Shown piece by piece: positions 53,817-62,949 of a stretch of 64,000 nt of DNA. The position numbers and the translations under genes were made by a program. Positions within the stretch are counted from its first letter, which is position 1, and each line of letters starts with the position of its first letter. The stretch spans positions 1 to 64,000 of the forward strand of contig VSNR01000002.1 of NCBI GenBank assembly GCA_009774345.1. The letters run 5' to 3'. The stretch is from Lachnospiraceae bacterium (GTDB lineage: Bacteria > Bacillota > Clostridia > Lachnospirales > Lachnospiraceae). The notes beneath the pieces are model-generated. The model was not told the origin of the DNA and ran no database searches. It worked only from the letters and a program-made list of their open reading frames with translations.

Positions 53817-54599
53817 CTATAGCCGCCGAAAGACTGCCCTGAATGCCCAGAAAAACATGCAGTACACACTTTCTGCCACAGACAGCCGCTCCTGCCTGCG
53901 ATAGAGATTCCATATCCGTCTCACCGCAGTCATCTTATTGGATGACAATGTGGCTGTACTTCTTCTATACTTGACCAGATTCCTGTCAATCCCATACCCC
54001 GCTCCGTATTTCTTTAAGATCTGCCACCATGTCGCTGTATCCTCACTGGCAATACACGGCATATAAATATCTTCATCTGGTATGATGTTCCTGTCAATCA
54101 TCACCGTGGACGTAAAAATCGTGGTATTTTTGAGCGCCTGCCTGTAATGAATCTGCTCTGGCACATGCACCACTTTTCCAAGTCCCTTCCCCGAAGTGTC
54201 TGCAAACTCGTATCCCATAAATACAAAACCAGCCCTCGGATTCATCATTTCCTGTATCTTACGAAGCTGTTCTAACTGTGTTTCTAACTTCTCAGGAAGC
54301 CAGAGATCATCTGCGTCCAAAAAGCACAGATACTGCCCGCATGCCTCCTGCACGCCGCGGTTTCTCGCCTTTGCAGTACCGCCGTTTTCCTCCTGCACAA
54401 CCAGCCGGAGCCGCTCATCCCTGGCGCATTCCTGCCGTATGATCTCCCTGCTGTTGTCCTGCGAACAGTCATCCACCAGCAAGAGCTCCCACGCGCGGTA
54501 TGTCTGCGCCTGCACGGAATAAATGGTTTCTGCAATAAACGCCCCCGCATTGTAGACCGGAACCACGATGCTCACAAGACCGCTCTCTCTCCTATCCAT
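53817..54599 (-). CDS. GT2 family glycosyltransferase
   Basis: A 260-residue GT-A glycosyltransferase: VSIVVPVYNAGAFIAETI, LVDDCSQDNSREII, FLDADDLW (DxD at about 92-99) and a conserved SEDTATWWQILKK near 190. A single gene-sized unit with no membrane span, in front of the WbaP-type enzyme. One base separates it from the upstream GtrB-type gene. Confidence 0.9.
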   Translation of the reverse strand: MDRRESGLVSIVVPVYNAGAFIAETIYSVQAQTYRAWELLLVDDCSQDNSREIIRQECARDERLRLVVQEENGGTAKARNRGVQEACGQYLCFLDADDLWLPEKLETQLEQLRKIQEMMNPRAGFVFMGYEFADTSGKGLGKVVHVPEQIHYRQALKNTTIFTSTVMIDRNIIPDEDIYMPCIASEDTATWWQILKKYGAGYGIDRNLVKYRRSTATLSSNKMTAVRRIWNLYRRQERLSVAESVYCMFFWAFRAVFRRL

Positions 54600-54600
54600 A

Positions 54601-55542
54601 CTAAAATTCTTCCTTCACAAGATACTTGGGCCTGTCCTTTACTTCCATGTACATCTTGCTCATATACTGCCCCATAATGCCAAGGCACAACAGCTGTACG
54701 CCGCCAATCAGCGAGATAATGCACATCATGGAAGGCCATCCCGCGACAGGGTCCCCGTAAATCAGCGCTTTGACAAAGATAAAGATCATAAACACAAAAG
54801 CGACCAGACAGAATAACATTCCAAACACCGAGGCAATGGAGAGCGGCGCCGTAGAAAAAGCCATAATCCCATCTAACGAGTACAGAAACAGCTTCCAGAA
54901 AGACCACTTGGTCTCCCCTGCCACGCGCTGTACATTCTCGTATTCAATCCACTTCGTCCGAAATCCAACCCATCCAAAAATTCCCTTCGAGAACCGGTTG
55001 TACTCCCGCATCGCCAGAATGGCATCTGTCACCTGCCTCGTCATCAGGCGGTAATCCCGCGCGCCGTCCACAATCTCTGTCTTCGATATCTTCCGCATCA
55101 GCCCATAAAAGCGCCTTGCAAAGAAGGAGCGGATCGGCGGCTCTCCCTTCCTGTCTACACGTCTCGTCGCAACGGAATCATAGCCCTCTTCTATATAACG
55201 GTACATCTCGGGCAGGATTGCGGGAGGGTCCTGCAAGTCTGCATCCATCAGCACCGTATAGTCCCCGGATGCCTTCTCAAGCCCAGCGATGATGGCAGCC
55301 TCCTTGCCAAAATTTCTTGAAAAGGAGACAAGATGCACGCGGTCATCCTTGTCTCTGAGCGCTCTCACCGCATCGATTGTACCATCCTTTGACCCGTCAT
55401 CCACAAATATAAATTCAAACTCCACATCCTTCTCATGAAAAAAAGTCTCCTGTTTCACGGTTTCTGCGTAAAAAAACGGTATACTTTTCTCCTCGTTATA
55501 GCATGGCACTATAATACTCAAAATTTTGGTATCTGCCTTCAA
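54601..55542 (-). CDS. GtrB/DPM-type polyprenyl-phosphate glycosyltransferase (GT2)
   Basis: A 313-residue GT2 protein with two C-terminal spans (about 235-290). TTG start at 55542 with GGAGG about 9 nt upstream. SIIVPCYNEEKSIPFFYAE, FVDDGSKDGT, RNFGKEAAIIAGLEKASG and LMDADLQDPP are the standard GtrB/DPM motifs. It is the second such enzyme in the window (the other is at 22580-23527) and would supply a polyprenyl-phosphate sugar for a GT-C-type transferase. Confidence 0.92.
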   Translation of the reverse strand: MKADTKILSIIVPCYNEEKSIPFFYAETVKQETFFHEKDVEFEFIFVDDGSKDGTIDAVRALRDKDDRVHLVSFSRNFGKEAAIIAGLEKASGDYTVLMDADLQDPPAILPEMYRYIEEGYDSVATRRVDRKGEPPIRSFFARRFYGLMRKISKTEIVDGARDYRLMTRQVTDAILAMREYNRFSKGIFGWVGFRTKWIEYENVQRVAGETKWSFWKLFLYSLDGIMAFSTAPLSIASVFGMLFCLVAFVFMIFIFVKALIYGDPVAGWPSMMCIISLIGGVQLLCLGIMGQYMSKMYMEVKDRPKYLVKEEF

Positions 55543-55566
55543 CTGTCTCTTCCTCCCATTCCCAAT

Positions 55567-55944
55567 TCAATCCCATGAATCCATCGCCGGCATGGCATGT
55601 TCCACCAACTTCTCTATGACCTCCGTATTTGTCGGTCTGCTCGTGCCATCGCCGTATATTTCCTGAAATACGCTCTTCAAAGTCTCTGGATTTCCATTGG
55701 TCCATGCAGTTTCTATCGCATTTCGTATCGCACGTTCCACCTGTTTGTCTGTCGTATCAAAACGCTTTGCCACCTCAGGATACAAGCGTTTTGTGACCGA
55801 GGCCAGGACCTCAGGCTCATAAAAAGCGATACAGACTGCCTCCCGCAGATAGCGGTACCCTTTTTGCCTTGCCTGAAATCCACATTTCACCATATGGTAT
55901 GTAGTTCGCCCAAACACACTCACTCTCGAACACTCATCATCCAT
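55567..55944 (-). CDS. Stand-alone Spo0A C-terminal-type DNA-binding protein
   Basis: A 125-residue protein that is essentially the Spo0A_C domain. QKGYRYLREAVCIA (28-40), SVTKRLYPEVAKRFDTT (49-65), KQVERAIRNAIETAW (67-81) and SRPTNTEVIEKL (102-113) follow the Spo0A effector domain closely, including the recognition helix region. There is no receiver domain, so no phosphorylation switch. The ATG at 55944 has only a weak site (AAAG). It lies between fcl and the first glycosyltransferase, in the same direction, so it may autoregulate the glycan operon or compete with Spo0A for its boxes. Confidence 0.85.
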   Translation of the reverse strand: MDDECSRVSVFGRTTYHMVKCGFQARQKGYRYLREAVCIAFYEPEVLASVTKRLYPEVAKRFDTTDKQVERAIRNAIETAWTNGNPETLKSVFQEIYGDGTSRPTNTEVIEKLVEHAMPAMDSWD

Positions 55945-56000
55945 ATTTCTTTAATCACACCCTAATTTGCTTTCTTCCTCAGTCATCTCCTCACAAATCT

Positions 56001-56942
56001 TTATAGTCTGGCATCCTCCACATTTTCCCTGAACCAGTCGTAGGCAAGCTGCACGCCCTCCTCGAGCTCAATCTTATGCGTCCAGCCAAGATTGTGCAGT
56101 TTCGTCACATCCGTCAGCTTTCGCGGTGTCCCGTCAGGCATTTCTTTGTTCCAGACAATCTCGCCTTCATACCCTACTACGCGGCGGACAATCTCCGCCA
56201 GCTCACGAATCGTCACTTCCTTGCCTGTGCCGATATTCACATGCTGTTCCCCGTCATAATGTTCGAGCAGAAAGACACAGGCATCTGCCATATCGTCCAC
56301 ATGCAAAAATTCGCGCAGCGGTGTACCTGTCCCCCACAGCTCTACACTCGGCGCGTTGTTGACTTTTGCATCATGAAATTTTCGGATGATCGCCGGCATC
56401 ACATGCGAGCCCGACAGATCATAATTGTCATAAGGCCCATACAGGTTCGTCGGCATACAGCTGATAAAGTCATCTCCATACTGCCGCTTAAAGAACTTGC
56501 ACATCTCAAGCCCGGCAATCTTTGCGACCGCATACGCCTCGTTCGTCTCCTCAAGCGGTCCTGTCAGAAGCGCATCCTCCGGGATTGGCTGGGGCGCCAT
56601 CTTGGGATAAATGCAGGTGCTCCCGAGAAAAAGCAGCTTTTTCACCCCAAAATCATGACAGCATTTGACCACATTACATTGAATCTGCATATTCTCGTAG
56701 GCAAATTCTGCCGGCGCCGTATTGTTGGCATTGATGCCGCCGACCTTTGCCGCCGCAAGCACCACTACATCCGGCCGCTGCTCTGCAAAAAAATCTCTCA
56801 CTGCCTGCTGGCTTGTAAGGTCGAGCTCCTTGTGCGTCCTACAGATCAGGTTGGTGTATCCCTTCTCCTCAAGATTTCTGACAATAGCAGAGCCCACAAG
56901 TCCCCGGTGCCCTGCTACATAGATTTTATCTGACTTATTCAT
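56001..56942 (-). CDS. fcl: GDP-L-fucose synthase
   Basis: A 313-residue epimerase-reductase that makes GDP-L-fucose from GDP-4-keto-6-deoxymannose. [16 protein letters not shown] is the NADP loop, YAVAKIAG holds the catalytic Tyr and Lys, and [15 protein letters not shown] is typical of WcaG/Fcl. Of two neighbouring ATGs the second (56942) has better spacing to GGAGG; the first is at 56945. It overlaps gmd by 8 nt. Confidence 0.93.
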   Translation of the reverse strand: MNKSDKIYVAGHRGLVGSAIVRNLEEKGYTNLICRTHKELDLTSQQAVRDFFAEQRPDVVVLAAAKVGGINANNTAPAEFAYENMQIQCNVVKCCHDFGVKKLLFLGSTCIYPKMAPQPIPEDALLTGPLEETNEAYAVAKIAGLEMCKFFKRQYGDDFISCMPTNLYGPYDNYDLSGSHVMPAIIRKFHDAKVNNAPSVELWGTGTPLREFLHVDDMADACVFLLEHYDGEQHVNIGTGKEVTIRELAEIVRRVVGYEGEIVWNKEMPDGTPRKLTDVTKLHNLGWTHKIELEEGVQLAYDWFRENVEDARL

Positions 56943-58014
56943 CATTTCCTCCGTTCTTTTGCCGGTACGCTGCGCATGAGATTCCTGCGACCTCACGCAG
57001 ATCGGCGTCCATCATCATAGAGACAAGCCCGCGGAAATCCACTTTTCTCTTCCATCCAAGCTCTTTTTCCGCCTTCGATGCATTTCCCCACAGAAACTCC
57101 ACTTCTGCCGGGCGGTAAAACTCAGGATTGACATCCACAAGCAGTTTTCCACTTTTCATGTCATATCCTTTCTCATGAACGCCTTCCCCCTCCCAGCGGA
57201 TGCTGATCCCAAGCTCTGCAAATGCTGCCTCGACAAACTGGCGTACGGTATGCGTCTCATTCGTAGCGAGCACATAATCGCCGGGTGCCTTCTGCTGAAG
57301 CATCAGCCACATGCCTTCCACATAATCACCGGCATATCCCCAGTCACGCTTTGCATTCATATTCCCAAGAGAAATCTTCTCCTGCTTACCGGCAACAATA
57401 TTGGCGATGGCAAGGGTAATCTTTCTCGTGACAAAATTCTCACCGCGCCTTGGGGACTCGTGATTGAATAAAATACCATTGCACGCAAACATATTGTAGG
57501 ATTCCCTGTAATTGACCGTAATCCAGTACGAGTAGAGCTTCGCCACGCCATAGGGGCTCTTGGGATAAAACGGCGTCTCCTCACTCTGCGGCGCTGTCTC
57601 CGGCAGTCCGCCAAAAAGCTCTGAGGTTGAAGCCTGATAATAACGACAGTTTCCGCCATTTACGCGGATTGCCTCTAGCAGCTTCAACGTGCTCACGCCC
57701 GTCGCGTCCGCAGTGTACTCCGGCACTTCAAAGGACACCCCCACATGCGACTGCGCAGCGAGATTATAGACCTCTGTCGGACGGATTTCCCCGATAATAC
57801 GCATCAGGTTGGAGGAGTCTGTCGTATCTGCAAAATGCAGGAAAAATTTGACTTTGTAATACTCTGATTTGATCAGATGGTCAATGCGCATCGTGTTCGA
57901 AATGCTGTGTCTTCTGATCAATCCATGCACTTCATATCCTTTTGCGAGCAAAAACTCTGCAAGATACGAACCATCCTGTCCTGTGATTCCTGTGATCAAT
58001 GCTATATTATTCAT
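56935..58014 (-). CDS. gmd: GDP-mannose 4,6-dehydratase
   Basis: A 359-residue short-chain dehydrogenase: [43 protein letters not shown] (Tyr/Lys) and [17 protein letters not shown] are Gmd signatures. It dehydrates GDP-mannose, feeding Fcl encoded next. A near-consensus promoter lies at 58065-58093, inside the end of rmlD, so fucose genes and those after them can be expressed apart from rmlD. Confidence 0.94.
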   Translation of the reverse strand: MNNIALITGITGQDGSYLAEFLLAKGYEVHGLIRRHSISNTMRIDHLIKSEYYKVKFFLHFADTTDSSNLMRIIGEIRPTEVYNLAAQSHVGVSFEVPEYTADATGVSTLKLLEAIRVNGGNCRYYQASTSELFGGLPETAPQSEETPFYPKSPYGVAKLYSYWITVNYRESYNMFACNGILFNHESPRRGENFVTRKITLAIANIVAGKQEKISLGNMNAKRDWGYAGDYVEGMWLMLQQKAPGDYVLATNETHTVRQFVEAAFAELGISIRWEGEGVHEKGYDMKSGKLLVDVNPEFYRPAEVEFLWGNASKAEKELGWKRKVDFRGLVSMMMDADLREVAGISCAAYRQKNGGNDE

Positions 58015-58064
58015 ATATGCCCTATTTCCTTTCCCACTTCCAATATATTCCTTTTTACTTTCTT

Positions 58065-58093
58065 AGTATACAGAACCTTTCTCAAATTGACAA
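58065..58093 (-). promoter_or_regulatory. Promoter upstream of gmd
   Basis: -35 TTGTCA (58088-58093), 17-bp spacer, -10 TATACT (58065-58070), each one base from consensus. The -35 lies over the last codons of rmlD. Confidence 0.6.
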
Positions 58094-58954
58094 GCTCTTT
58101 ATATAGTCCGCGATCGCCTTTTCCCAATCCGCAAACCGGTAGTCTGTCGTCAGCCGCAGCATATAGTTGTCCAGCACGGAGTACGCCGGTCTTGGCGCCA
58201 CGATTCCTGTTGTATTTTTGTCATACTCCTCTGTCGTAACAGTCTCCACCACCGTAGAAATCCCCGCAAGCCCGTAAAACGCCCGCGTGAAATCTGCCCA
58301 GTTTGTGACTCCCTCGCAAGTACCATGAAAGACACCGAAATTATCCGTCGGAAGCAGATGCGCAATCATTCCCGCAAGCTCATCCGCGCTGGTGGGGGAG
58401 CCAAACTGGTCTCCAACCACAGTCACCTTGTCATGGTTCTTCGCCAGTCCAAGCATGGTTTTCACAAAATTCTTTCCATCGCCATACAGCCATGCGGTGC
58501 GGACAATAAAGTATTCCTTGGCAAACTCTTTTACAAAATACTCTCCCGCAAGCTTTGTTTTTCCATATACAGTTTTGGGCGCCGTGGCATCAAACTCTGT
58601 GTAGGGGGTGCTGGCATGTCCGTCAAACACATAATCTGTAGAAATATGCATCAGCTTCGCATGAACTCTTGACGCCGCAATACTCAGATTCCTCGGGCCA
58701 ATCGCATTGATCTTATAGGCGTTGTCAACATCGGTCTCACAGGCATTGACATTGGTGTGCGCTGCACAGTTTATAATCGCATACGGTTTTACCTCAGACA
58801 CAAACTTGTCCACCGCCTCAATCTGCGTGATGTCAAGCTCCGCCACATCGGTATTCACGCATTCATACTCAGTACTGTTTTGATAGATTTTGTTGATTGC
58901 ACGCCCCAGCTGTCCATTGCAGCCGGTGACGATAATTTTTTTGCTCGCACTCAT
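58082..58954 (-). CDS. rmlD: dTDP-4-dehydrorhamnose reductase
   Basis: A 290-residue reductase, last step of dTDP-L-rhamnose synthesis. IIVTGCNGQLGRAINKIY is the nucleotide loop, HISTDYVFDG and YGKTKLAGEYFV follow with the catalytic Tyr/Lys. Start ATG with AGGAG 3 nt upstream. The rmlA, rmlB and rmlC genes are not in the window, so they must be elsewhere. It is the first gene after the HPr hairpin and has a promoter at 58980-59008. Confidence 0.93.
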   Translation of the reverse strand: MSASKKIIVTGCNGQLGRAINKIYQNSTEYECVNTDVAELDITQIEAVDKFVSEVKPYAIINCAAHTNVNACETDVDNAYKINAIGPRNLSIAASRVHAKLMHISTDYVFDGHASTPYTEFDATAPKTVYGKTKLAGEYFVKEFAKEYFIVRTAWLYGDGKNFVKTMLGLAKNHDKVTVVGDQFGSPTSADELAGMIAHLLPTDNFGVFHGTCEGVTNWADFTRAFYGLAGISTVVETVTTEEYDKNTTGIVAPRPAYSVLDNYMLRLTTDYRFADWEKAIADYIKSLSI

Positions 58955-58979
58955 CTTCTCCTGTTTCCTTTCGTTCTAT

Positions 58980-59008
58980 ATTATCTTTTCTCATATAAAT
59001 AAAGTCTA
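58980..59008 (-). promoter_or_regulatory. Promoter upstream of rmlD
   Basis: Sigma-A type: -35 TAGACT (59003-59008), 17-bp spacer, -10 GATAAT (58980-58985). It starts just past the hairpin behind HPr and would give a 5' leader of about 20 nt before rmlD. Confidence 0.55.
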
Positions 59009-59016
59009 TTCATCAA

Positions 59017-59045
59017 AGTAGGAGGAATACACCCTTCCTCCTACT
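59017..59045 (-). terminator. Perfect 11-bp hairpin overlapping the HPr stop
   Basis: Arms AGTAGGAGGAA and TTCCTCCTACT with a 7-nt loop. The HPr TAG is inside the first arm. A short, imperfect T run (TTTG) follows, so it is a terminator candidate of modest strength that parts the housekeeping genes from the glycan genes. Confidence 0.5.
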
Positions 59046-59304
59046 CACCCAATCCATTCTCTATGACACGAACCATGGCTGCCAAAGCCTCATTTTCGTC
59101 GGAGCCTTCACAGAACAGCTCGATCTCATCCCCGCTCTTGATACATGCGCCCAGCACACTCAGCACACTCTTTGCATTCGCTGTATTCCCGCGGAAAGTA
59201 AATGTTATATGCGAGCTAAACTGCATTGCTTCCTTGCACAAGATTCCTGCCGGGCGCAGATGCAGACCCGTAGGATTTTTAATAACCACCTTCTGACCAA
59301 CCAT
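59041..59304 (-). CDS. ptsH: HPr family phosphocarrier protein
   Basis: An 87-residue HPr. The phosphoryl-carrier His15 lies in TGLHLRPAG and the regulatory Ser46 in NAKSVLSVLG, so both the PTS and the HPr-kinase sites are kept (a Crh would lack the His). AGGAGG is 8-9 nt before the ATG. Placed after glmM rather than next to ptsI, it might be a second HPr copy; gene symbol therefore tentative. The stop codon is part of an 11-bp hairpin. Confidence 0.9.
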   Translation of the reverse strand: MVGQKVVIKNPTGLHLRPAGILCKEAMQFSSHITFTFRGNTANAKSVLSVLGACIKSGDEIELFCEGSDENEALAAMVRVIENGLGE

Positions 59305-59332
59305 ATCTTTCGCACCTCCTGTACTTCTCTGG

Positions 59333-60682
59333 TCACAGCATCACATTTTGTATCAGCTCTGCCAGCTCCCGCGCCTCTCTCTCAATCATCCGCTGGTCTT
59401 TGCCCTCGATCATCACGCGCACGAGCGGCTCCGTACCCGAAGGGCGGATCAAAACTCTGCCTTCATCTGCAAATTTTGCGTTCACATGTTCGATTGCCTC
59501 TGCAATCTCTGTGTATTCCATATAACTGTTTTTCTTGTGATTTGGCACCTTTGCTCCCACAAGCGCCTGCGGGTATACGGTCATGACCGCCGCAAGCTCC
59601 GAGAGGGGTTTGCCCGTCTCCACCATAACCTGCAACAGATGCAGCGCGCTGAGCAGTCCGTCACCCGTTGTATTCTCATCTAGGAAAATAATGTGTCCCG
59701 ACTGTTCCCCGCCAAGATTTGCCCCGATCTCAAGCATCCGCTCCATCACATAGCGGTCTCCGACTGTCGTCTGCTCGATATGGATGCCATGCTCCTTTCC
59801 CATGCGGAAAAATCCAAGGTTGCTCATCACTGTAGCAACGATTGTATTATCTTTTAACGTCCCTTTCTCCTTCATATGGTTGCCGACGATCGCCATGATC
59901 ACATCCCCGTCAACCTGATTTCCATTTTCATCGACAGCGAGCAGCCTGTCGGCATCGCCGTCAAACGCCAGCCCCACATTCGCCTTCTCATACACGACGC
60001 GCGCCTGCAATTCCTCCATGTGCGTAGAACCGCAGTTCGCATTGATATTCGTGCCGTCTGGATTATTGTGTATGGCCACAATCTCTGCGCCAAGCTCCTT
60101 GAGCGTCTCCACAGAAGTATAGTAAGAAGCGCCCTCCGCACAGTCCACCACAATCTTCATACCGCTCAAATCCACAGGAACCGCCTGCACCGTATGATTG
60201 ATATACTCCTCCCTCGCGTCTGTGCGGTACTTGATCTTCCCCACACTCGGCCCCGTCGGAAACTGGATATCTTTCATGCCGTTTCGAATCAGCGCCTCGA
60301 TCTCATCCTCCATTGAATCCGGCAGCTTAAAGCCTTTTCCGTCAAAAAATTTGATGCCGTTAAACTCCACTGGATTGTGCGATGCCGAGATCACGACTCC
60401 CGCATCCACTCTGTACTTCTGTGTCAGATAGGCAATCGCCGGCGTGGGCACAACCCCCACATACACCACATTCGCCCCGACAGAGCAGGCGCCTGCCATC
60501 AGGGCATTCGCCAGCATATCCCCTGAGATCCGCGTATCACAGCCCACCATGATTGTCGGCTTATGCGCGTTCTCCTTCGAGAGCACATACGCTCCTGCCT
60601 GCCCTAACTGCATCGCCAAAAGCGGTGTCAGCTCATCATTTGCTACTCCTCTGACGCCATCTGTTCCAAATAATCTAGCCAT
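59333..60682 (-). CDS. glmM: Phosphoglucosamine mutase
   Basis: A 449-residue mutase that turns glucosamine-6-P into glucosamine-1-P for UDP-GlcNAc. LFGTDGVRGVAN starts it, the phospho-Ser is S101 in VVISASHNP, the metal loop is AFDGDADR and the phosphate-binding end RPSGTEPLVRVM. It is the usual third gene after cdaA and cdaR, and its product feeds nearly every UDP-HexNAc enzyme in the window. Confidence 0.96.
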   Translation of the reverse strand: MARLFGTDGVRGVANDELTPLLAMQLGQAGAYVLSKENAHKPTIMVGCDTRISGDMLANALMAGACSVGANVVYVGVVPTPAIAYLTQKYRVDAGVVISASHNPVEFNGIKFFDGKGFKLPDSMEDEIEALIRNGMKDIQFPTGPSVGKIKYRTDAREEYINHTVQAVPVDLSGMKIVVDCAEGASYYTSVETLKELGAEIVAIHNNPDGTNINANCGSTHMEELQARVVYEKANVGLAFDGDADRLLAVDENGNQVDGDVIMAIVGNHMKEKGTLKDNTIVATVMSNLGFFRMGKEHGIHIEQTTVGDRYVMERMLEIGANLGGEQSGHIIFLDENTTGDGLLSALHLLQVMVETGKPLSELAAVMTVYPQALVGAKVPNHKKNSYMEYTEIAEAIEHVNAKFADEGRVLIRPSGTEPLVRVMIEGKDQRMIEREARELAELIQNVML

Positions 60683-60702
60683 TTGTTTCCATCCTCCAAA
60701 AC

Positions 60703-62073
60703 TTATTCATTATTATTGTTCGTGCTGATATCATTATTATTCATCTCTTCACTCGGTTCCTGCTCTATTTCCTCCAAAACCACAGTCATCTGGTAAGGTT
60801 TTTCCAAGGTGACCGTATCCGGCAGATTAAATGTCAGCTCTCCCTGATAGACACCTGCACTCCATTCCGGCAGCTCGAGCTTCTGTAGGAGACTGTCCAT
60901 ATCGACCACGCCGATCACGCTCTCCTCCATCACAGCATCCACTGCCGCTCTCGTTCCCGATATGCGGATTGTATAGTTCTCCTGCTCCTTGGCTTCTTTT
61001 AGCGTCACGTTCAGATTTTCAGGTTTGTTGCCAGCGGCAAAACCAGCCGCAAAATTTCTGGAAGGCACTTTCAGCTCTTTGGTCACAAGCTGCTCGATGC
61101 CGACCGTCACACTCACATTGCCATTGAAACTGCTGTCGGCAAACTGCACGCCTGTCGGCAGATACTTCTTGATATTGACAATCGCCGTCTTGCTCTCCGT
61201 CAGATCTTCCACGCTGAGCGCAGGGTCTGACACGACAATTCTGGAAACACCGTCTAATACGCTGCTTCTGCCTGCGATCACCACCGTCTCGGGCACGCTG
61301 ACCATCTCGCCGTTGACCACATAGCCCGATGCAGGCTCATCTGGCACCACAAAACTCAGAGGAACAATCTTTGTCGCAAGGATAGACACTGCCACATCCA
61401 CTGTCGTGATATTGAGCTTAATGGAATTGTTTCGGATCTCATTGCCCGCCGCATCATAAATCTTCAAGTCCGCTGTCGTATTGATATCTGACGAGTAGCC
61501 ATTGATGTTGATGACCGCCTCAATATGGTCAATCTGGTTAATCAGGGACTCTGGTCCAGAATAGCGCACGACATTCTGGCTCGGTGTGATACCCCCAACC
61601 ACATAACCTGATGCAGGCTCTCCTGTAGTCGATACATTGATCACCTTCTGGTCACGGTCCATCTTCTCGATCGCAAGCTTCACATTGTCAATATTCGTCC
61701 TAAATTCCAGCTCTGAATTGTTGCGCGTGCTCGACACCCGGATTCCCACCGTATTCATAAACGTCAGCTCAGACATATCCGCGACCGCTTTCAAATCATC
61801 TCTTGTCACATAGTCAAACACAGAACTTTTGCCGATCGCTGTGACATTGACGGTGTCTGTCCCGTCCAGCACCTCATAGACCTTGCCCTCATTCGTGATG
61901 AGGTCTGCATTGATGATCTCTACTGGAATATTGTTAAAGACTTTTTTCTCCACCGGATCGGTAATGCTGTCCACCATAAACCACAGACCGCAGGATATGA
62001 CGACTGCCAACAGCTTGAGCCCAATATTGTTTGTGATCATGCCAACTGCTTTCTTCAAGATACTACTTTTCAT
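60703..62073 (-). CDS. cdaR: CdaR, YbbR-domain regulator of CdaA
   Basis: A 456-residue protein with one N-terminal membrane anchor (about 15-35) and a series of external YbbR repeats, recognisable by recurring V-x-I-x-G/A strands such as SGYVVGGITPSQNVVRYSGP. Ends in an Asn-rich tail. Overlaps cdaA by 11 nt; AGGG lies just before the ATG. CdaR controls CdaA activity from outside the membrane. Confidence 0.92.
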   Translation of the reverse strand: MKSSILKKAVGMITNNIGLKLLAVVISCGLWFMVDSITDPVEKKVFNNIPVEIINADLITNEGKVYEVLDGTDTVNVTAIGKSSVFDYVTRDDLKAVADMSELTFMNTVGIRVSSTRNNSELEFRTNIDNVKLAIEKMDRDQKVINVSTTGEPASGYVVGGITPSQNVVRYSGPESLINQIDHIEAVININGYSSDINTTADLKIYDAAGNEIRNNSIKLNITTVDVAVSILATKIVPLSFVVPDEPASGYVVNGEMVSVPETVVIAGRSSVLDGVSRIVVSDPALSVEDLTESKTAIVNIKKYLPTGVQFADSSFNGNVSVTVGIEQLVTKELKVPSRNFAAGFAAGNKPENLNVTLKEAKEQENYTIRISGTRAAVDAVMEESVIGVVDMDSLLQKLELPEWSAGVYQGELTFNLPDTVTLEKPYQMTVVLEEIEQEPSEEMNNNDISTNNNNE

Positions 62074-62935
62074 CCTTAGCCCTACCTTTCCAGAGCCTGC
62101 GCTTCTTATTGTCCTCCACTTCTTTATTCTGTATCATACTGATCTTCTCCCGCAGCCCGTTCGCGTCAAGATTGCGGTAGAGTTTTCCCTCATAGGTGAC
62201 GCTGACATGCCCTGTCTCCTCCGATACAATGATCGTGAGTGCGTCGGTGACTTCGGAGATTCCGATGCCTGCGCGGTGTCTGGTTCCCAGTTCCTTGCTG
62301 ATGCCCATATTGTCAGACAAGGGCAGATAGCAGGTCGCCGACACAATCCGGTTTCCCCGTATGATCACCGCACCATCGTGAAGCGGCGTATTATGTTCAA
62401 AGATATTGATGATCAGCTGGCTGGAAATCAGCCCATCCACCTCAATACCGGTTCTCTCGTACTCTGTGAGCAGCACATTCTGCTCGATCACCATCAATGC
62501 CCCTGTCTTGACCTTGCCCATCTCAAAGCTTGCCTTGACCAGATCATTGACTGTCTTGTCTGAGAAGCGCTCATCGGTCGGCTTTTCAAACGTGATCACA
62601 TTCGTGATAAAACTTTTTCTGCCAAGCTCCTCCAAAGCATGCCGCAGCTCCGGCTGTAGGACAACAATCACCGCAATCACTGCAAGGCTCAGCACATTCT
62701 GCACAATCCAGACAATCGTGTGCATTTTGAAAAAGACTGCCAGCAGAATAAATGCCATAATAATCATGATTCCCTTCATGAGCAGCCACACCTTCGTGTG
62801 CTTTGCCCATGCCATGATTTGATACAGTAAAAAGGATATAATGATAACCTCCACTATATCCTCCCACCTGATGTTAAAACTGCGCAGAGAAAAAGTCTCC
62901 GCCATTGAACTAAGACGTTCAAGAATCATATCCAT
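62063..62935 (-). CDS. cdaA: Diadenylate cyclase CdaA
   Basis: A membrane-bound c-di-AMP synthase. The ATG at 62935 (290 aa) is preferred: AGAGGG is 9 nt away, whereas the first ATG at 62944 directly touches that site. Three N-terminal spans (about 28-95) precede the DisA_N domain with LHDGAVII (DGA 187-189) and TRHRAGIG (RHR 219-221). First gene of the conserved cdaA-cdaR-glmM set, linking cell-wall precursor supply to c-di-AMP. Confidence 0.95.
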   Translation of the reverse strand: MDMILERLSSMAETFSLRSFNIRWEDIVEVIIISFLLYQIMAWAKHTKVWLLMKGIMIIMAFILLAVFFKMHTIVWIVQNVLSLAVIAVIVVLQPELRHALEELGRKSFITNVITFEKPTDERFSDKTVNDLVKASFEMGKVKTGALMVIEQNVLLTEYERTGIEVDGLISSQLIINIFEHNTPLHDGAVIIRGNRIVSATCYLPLSDNMGISKELGTRHRAGIGISEVTDALTIIVSEETGHVSVTYEGKLYRNLDANGLREKISMIQNKEVEDNKKRRLWKGRAKDEK

Positions 62936-62949
62936 TTGATCCATCCCTC

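Noticed and set aside
55945..56000. Possible 11-codon leader peptide before the Spo0A-like gene
   Set aside because: The ATG touches its supposed ribosome binding site and the short frame shows no attenuator structure.
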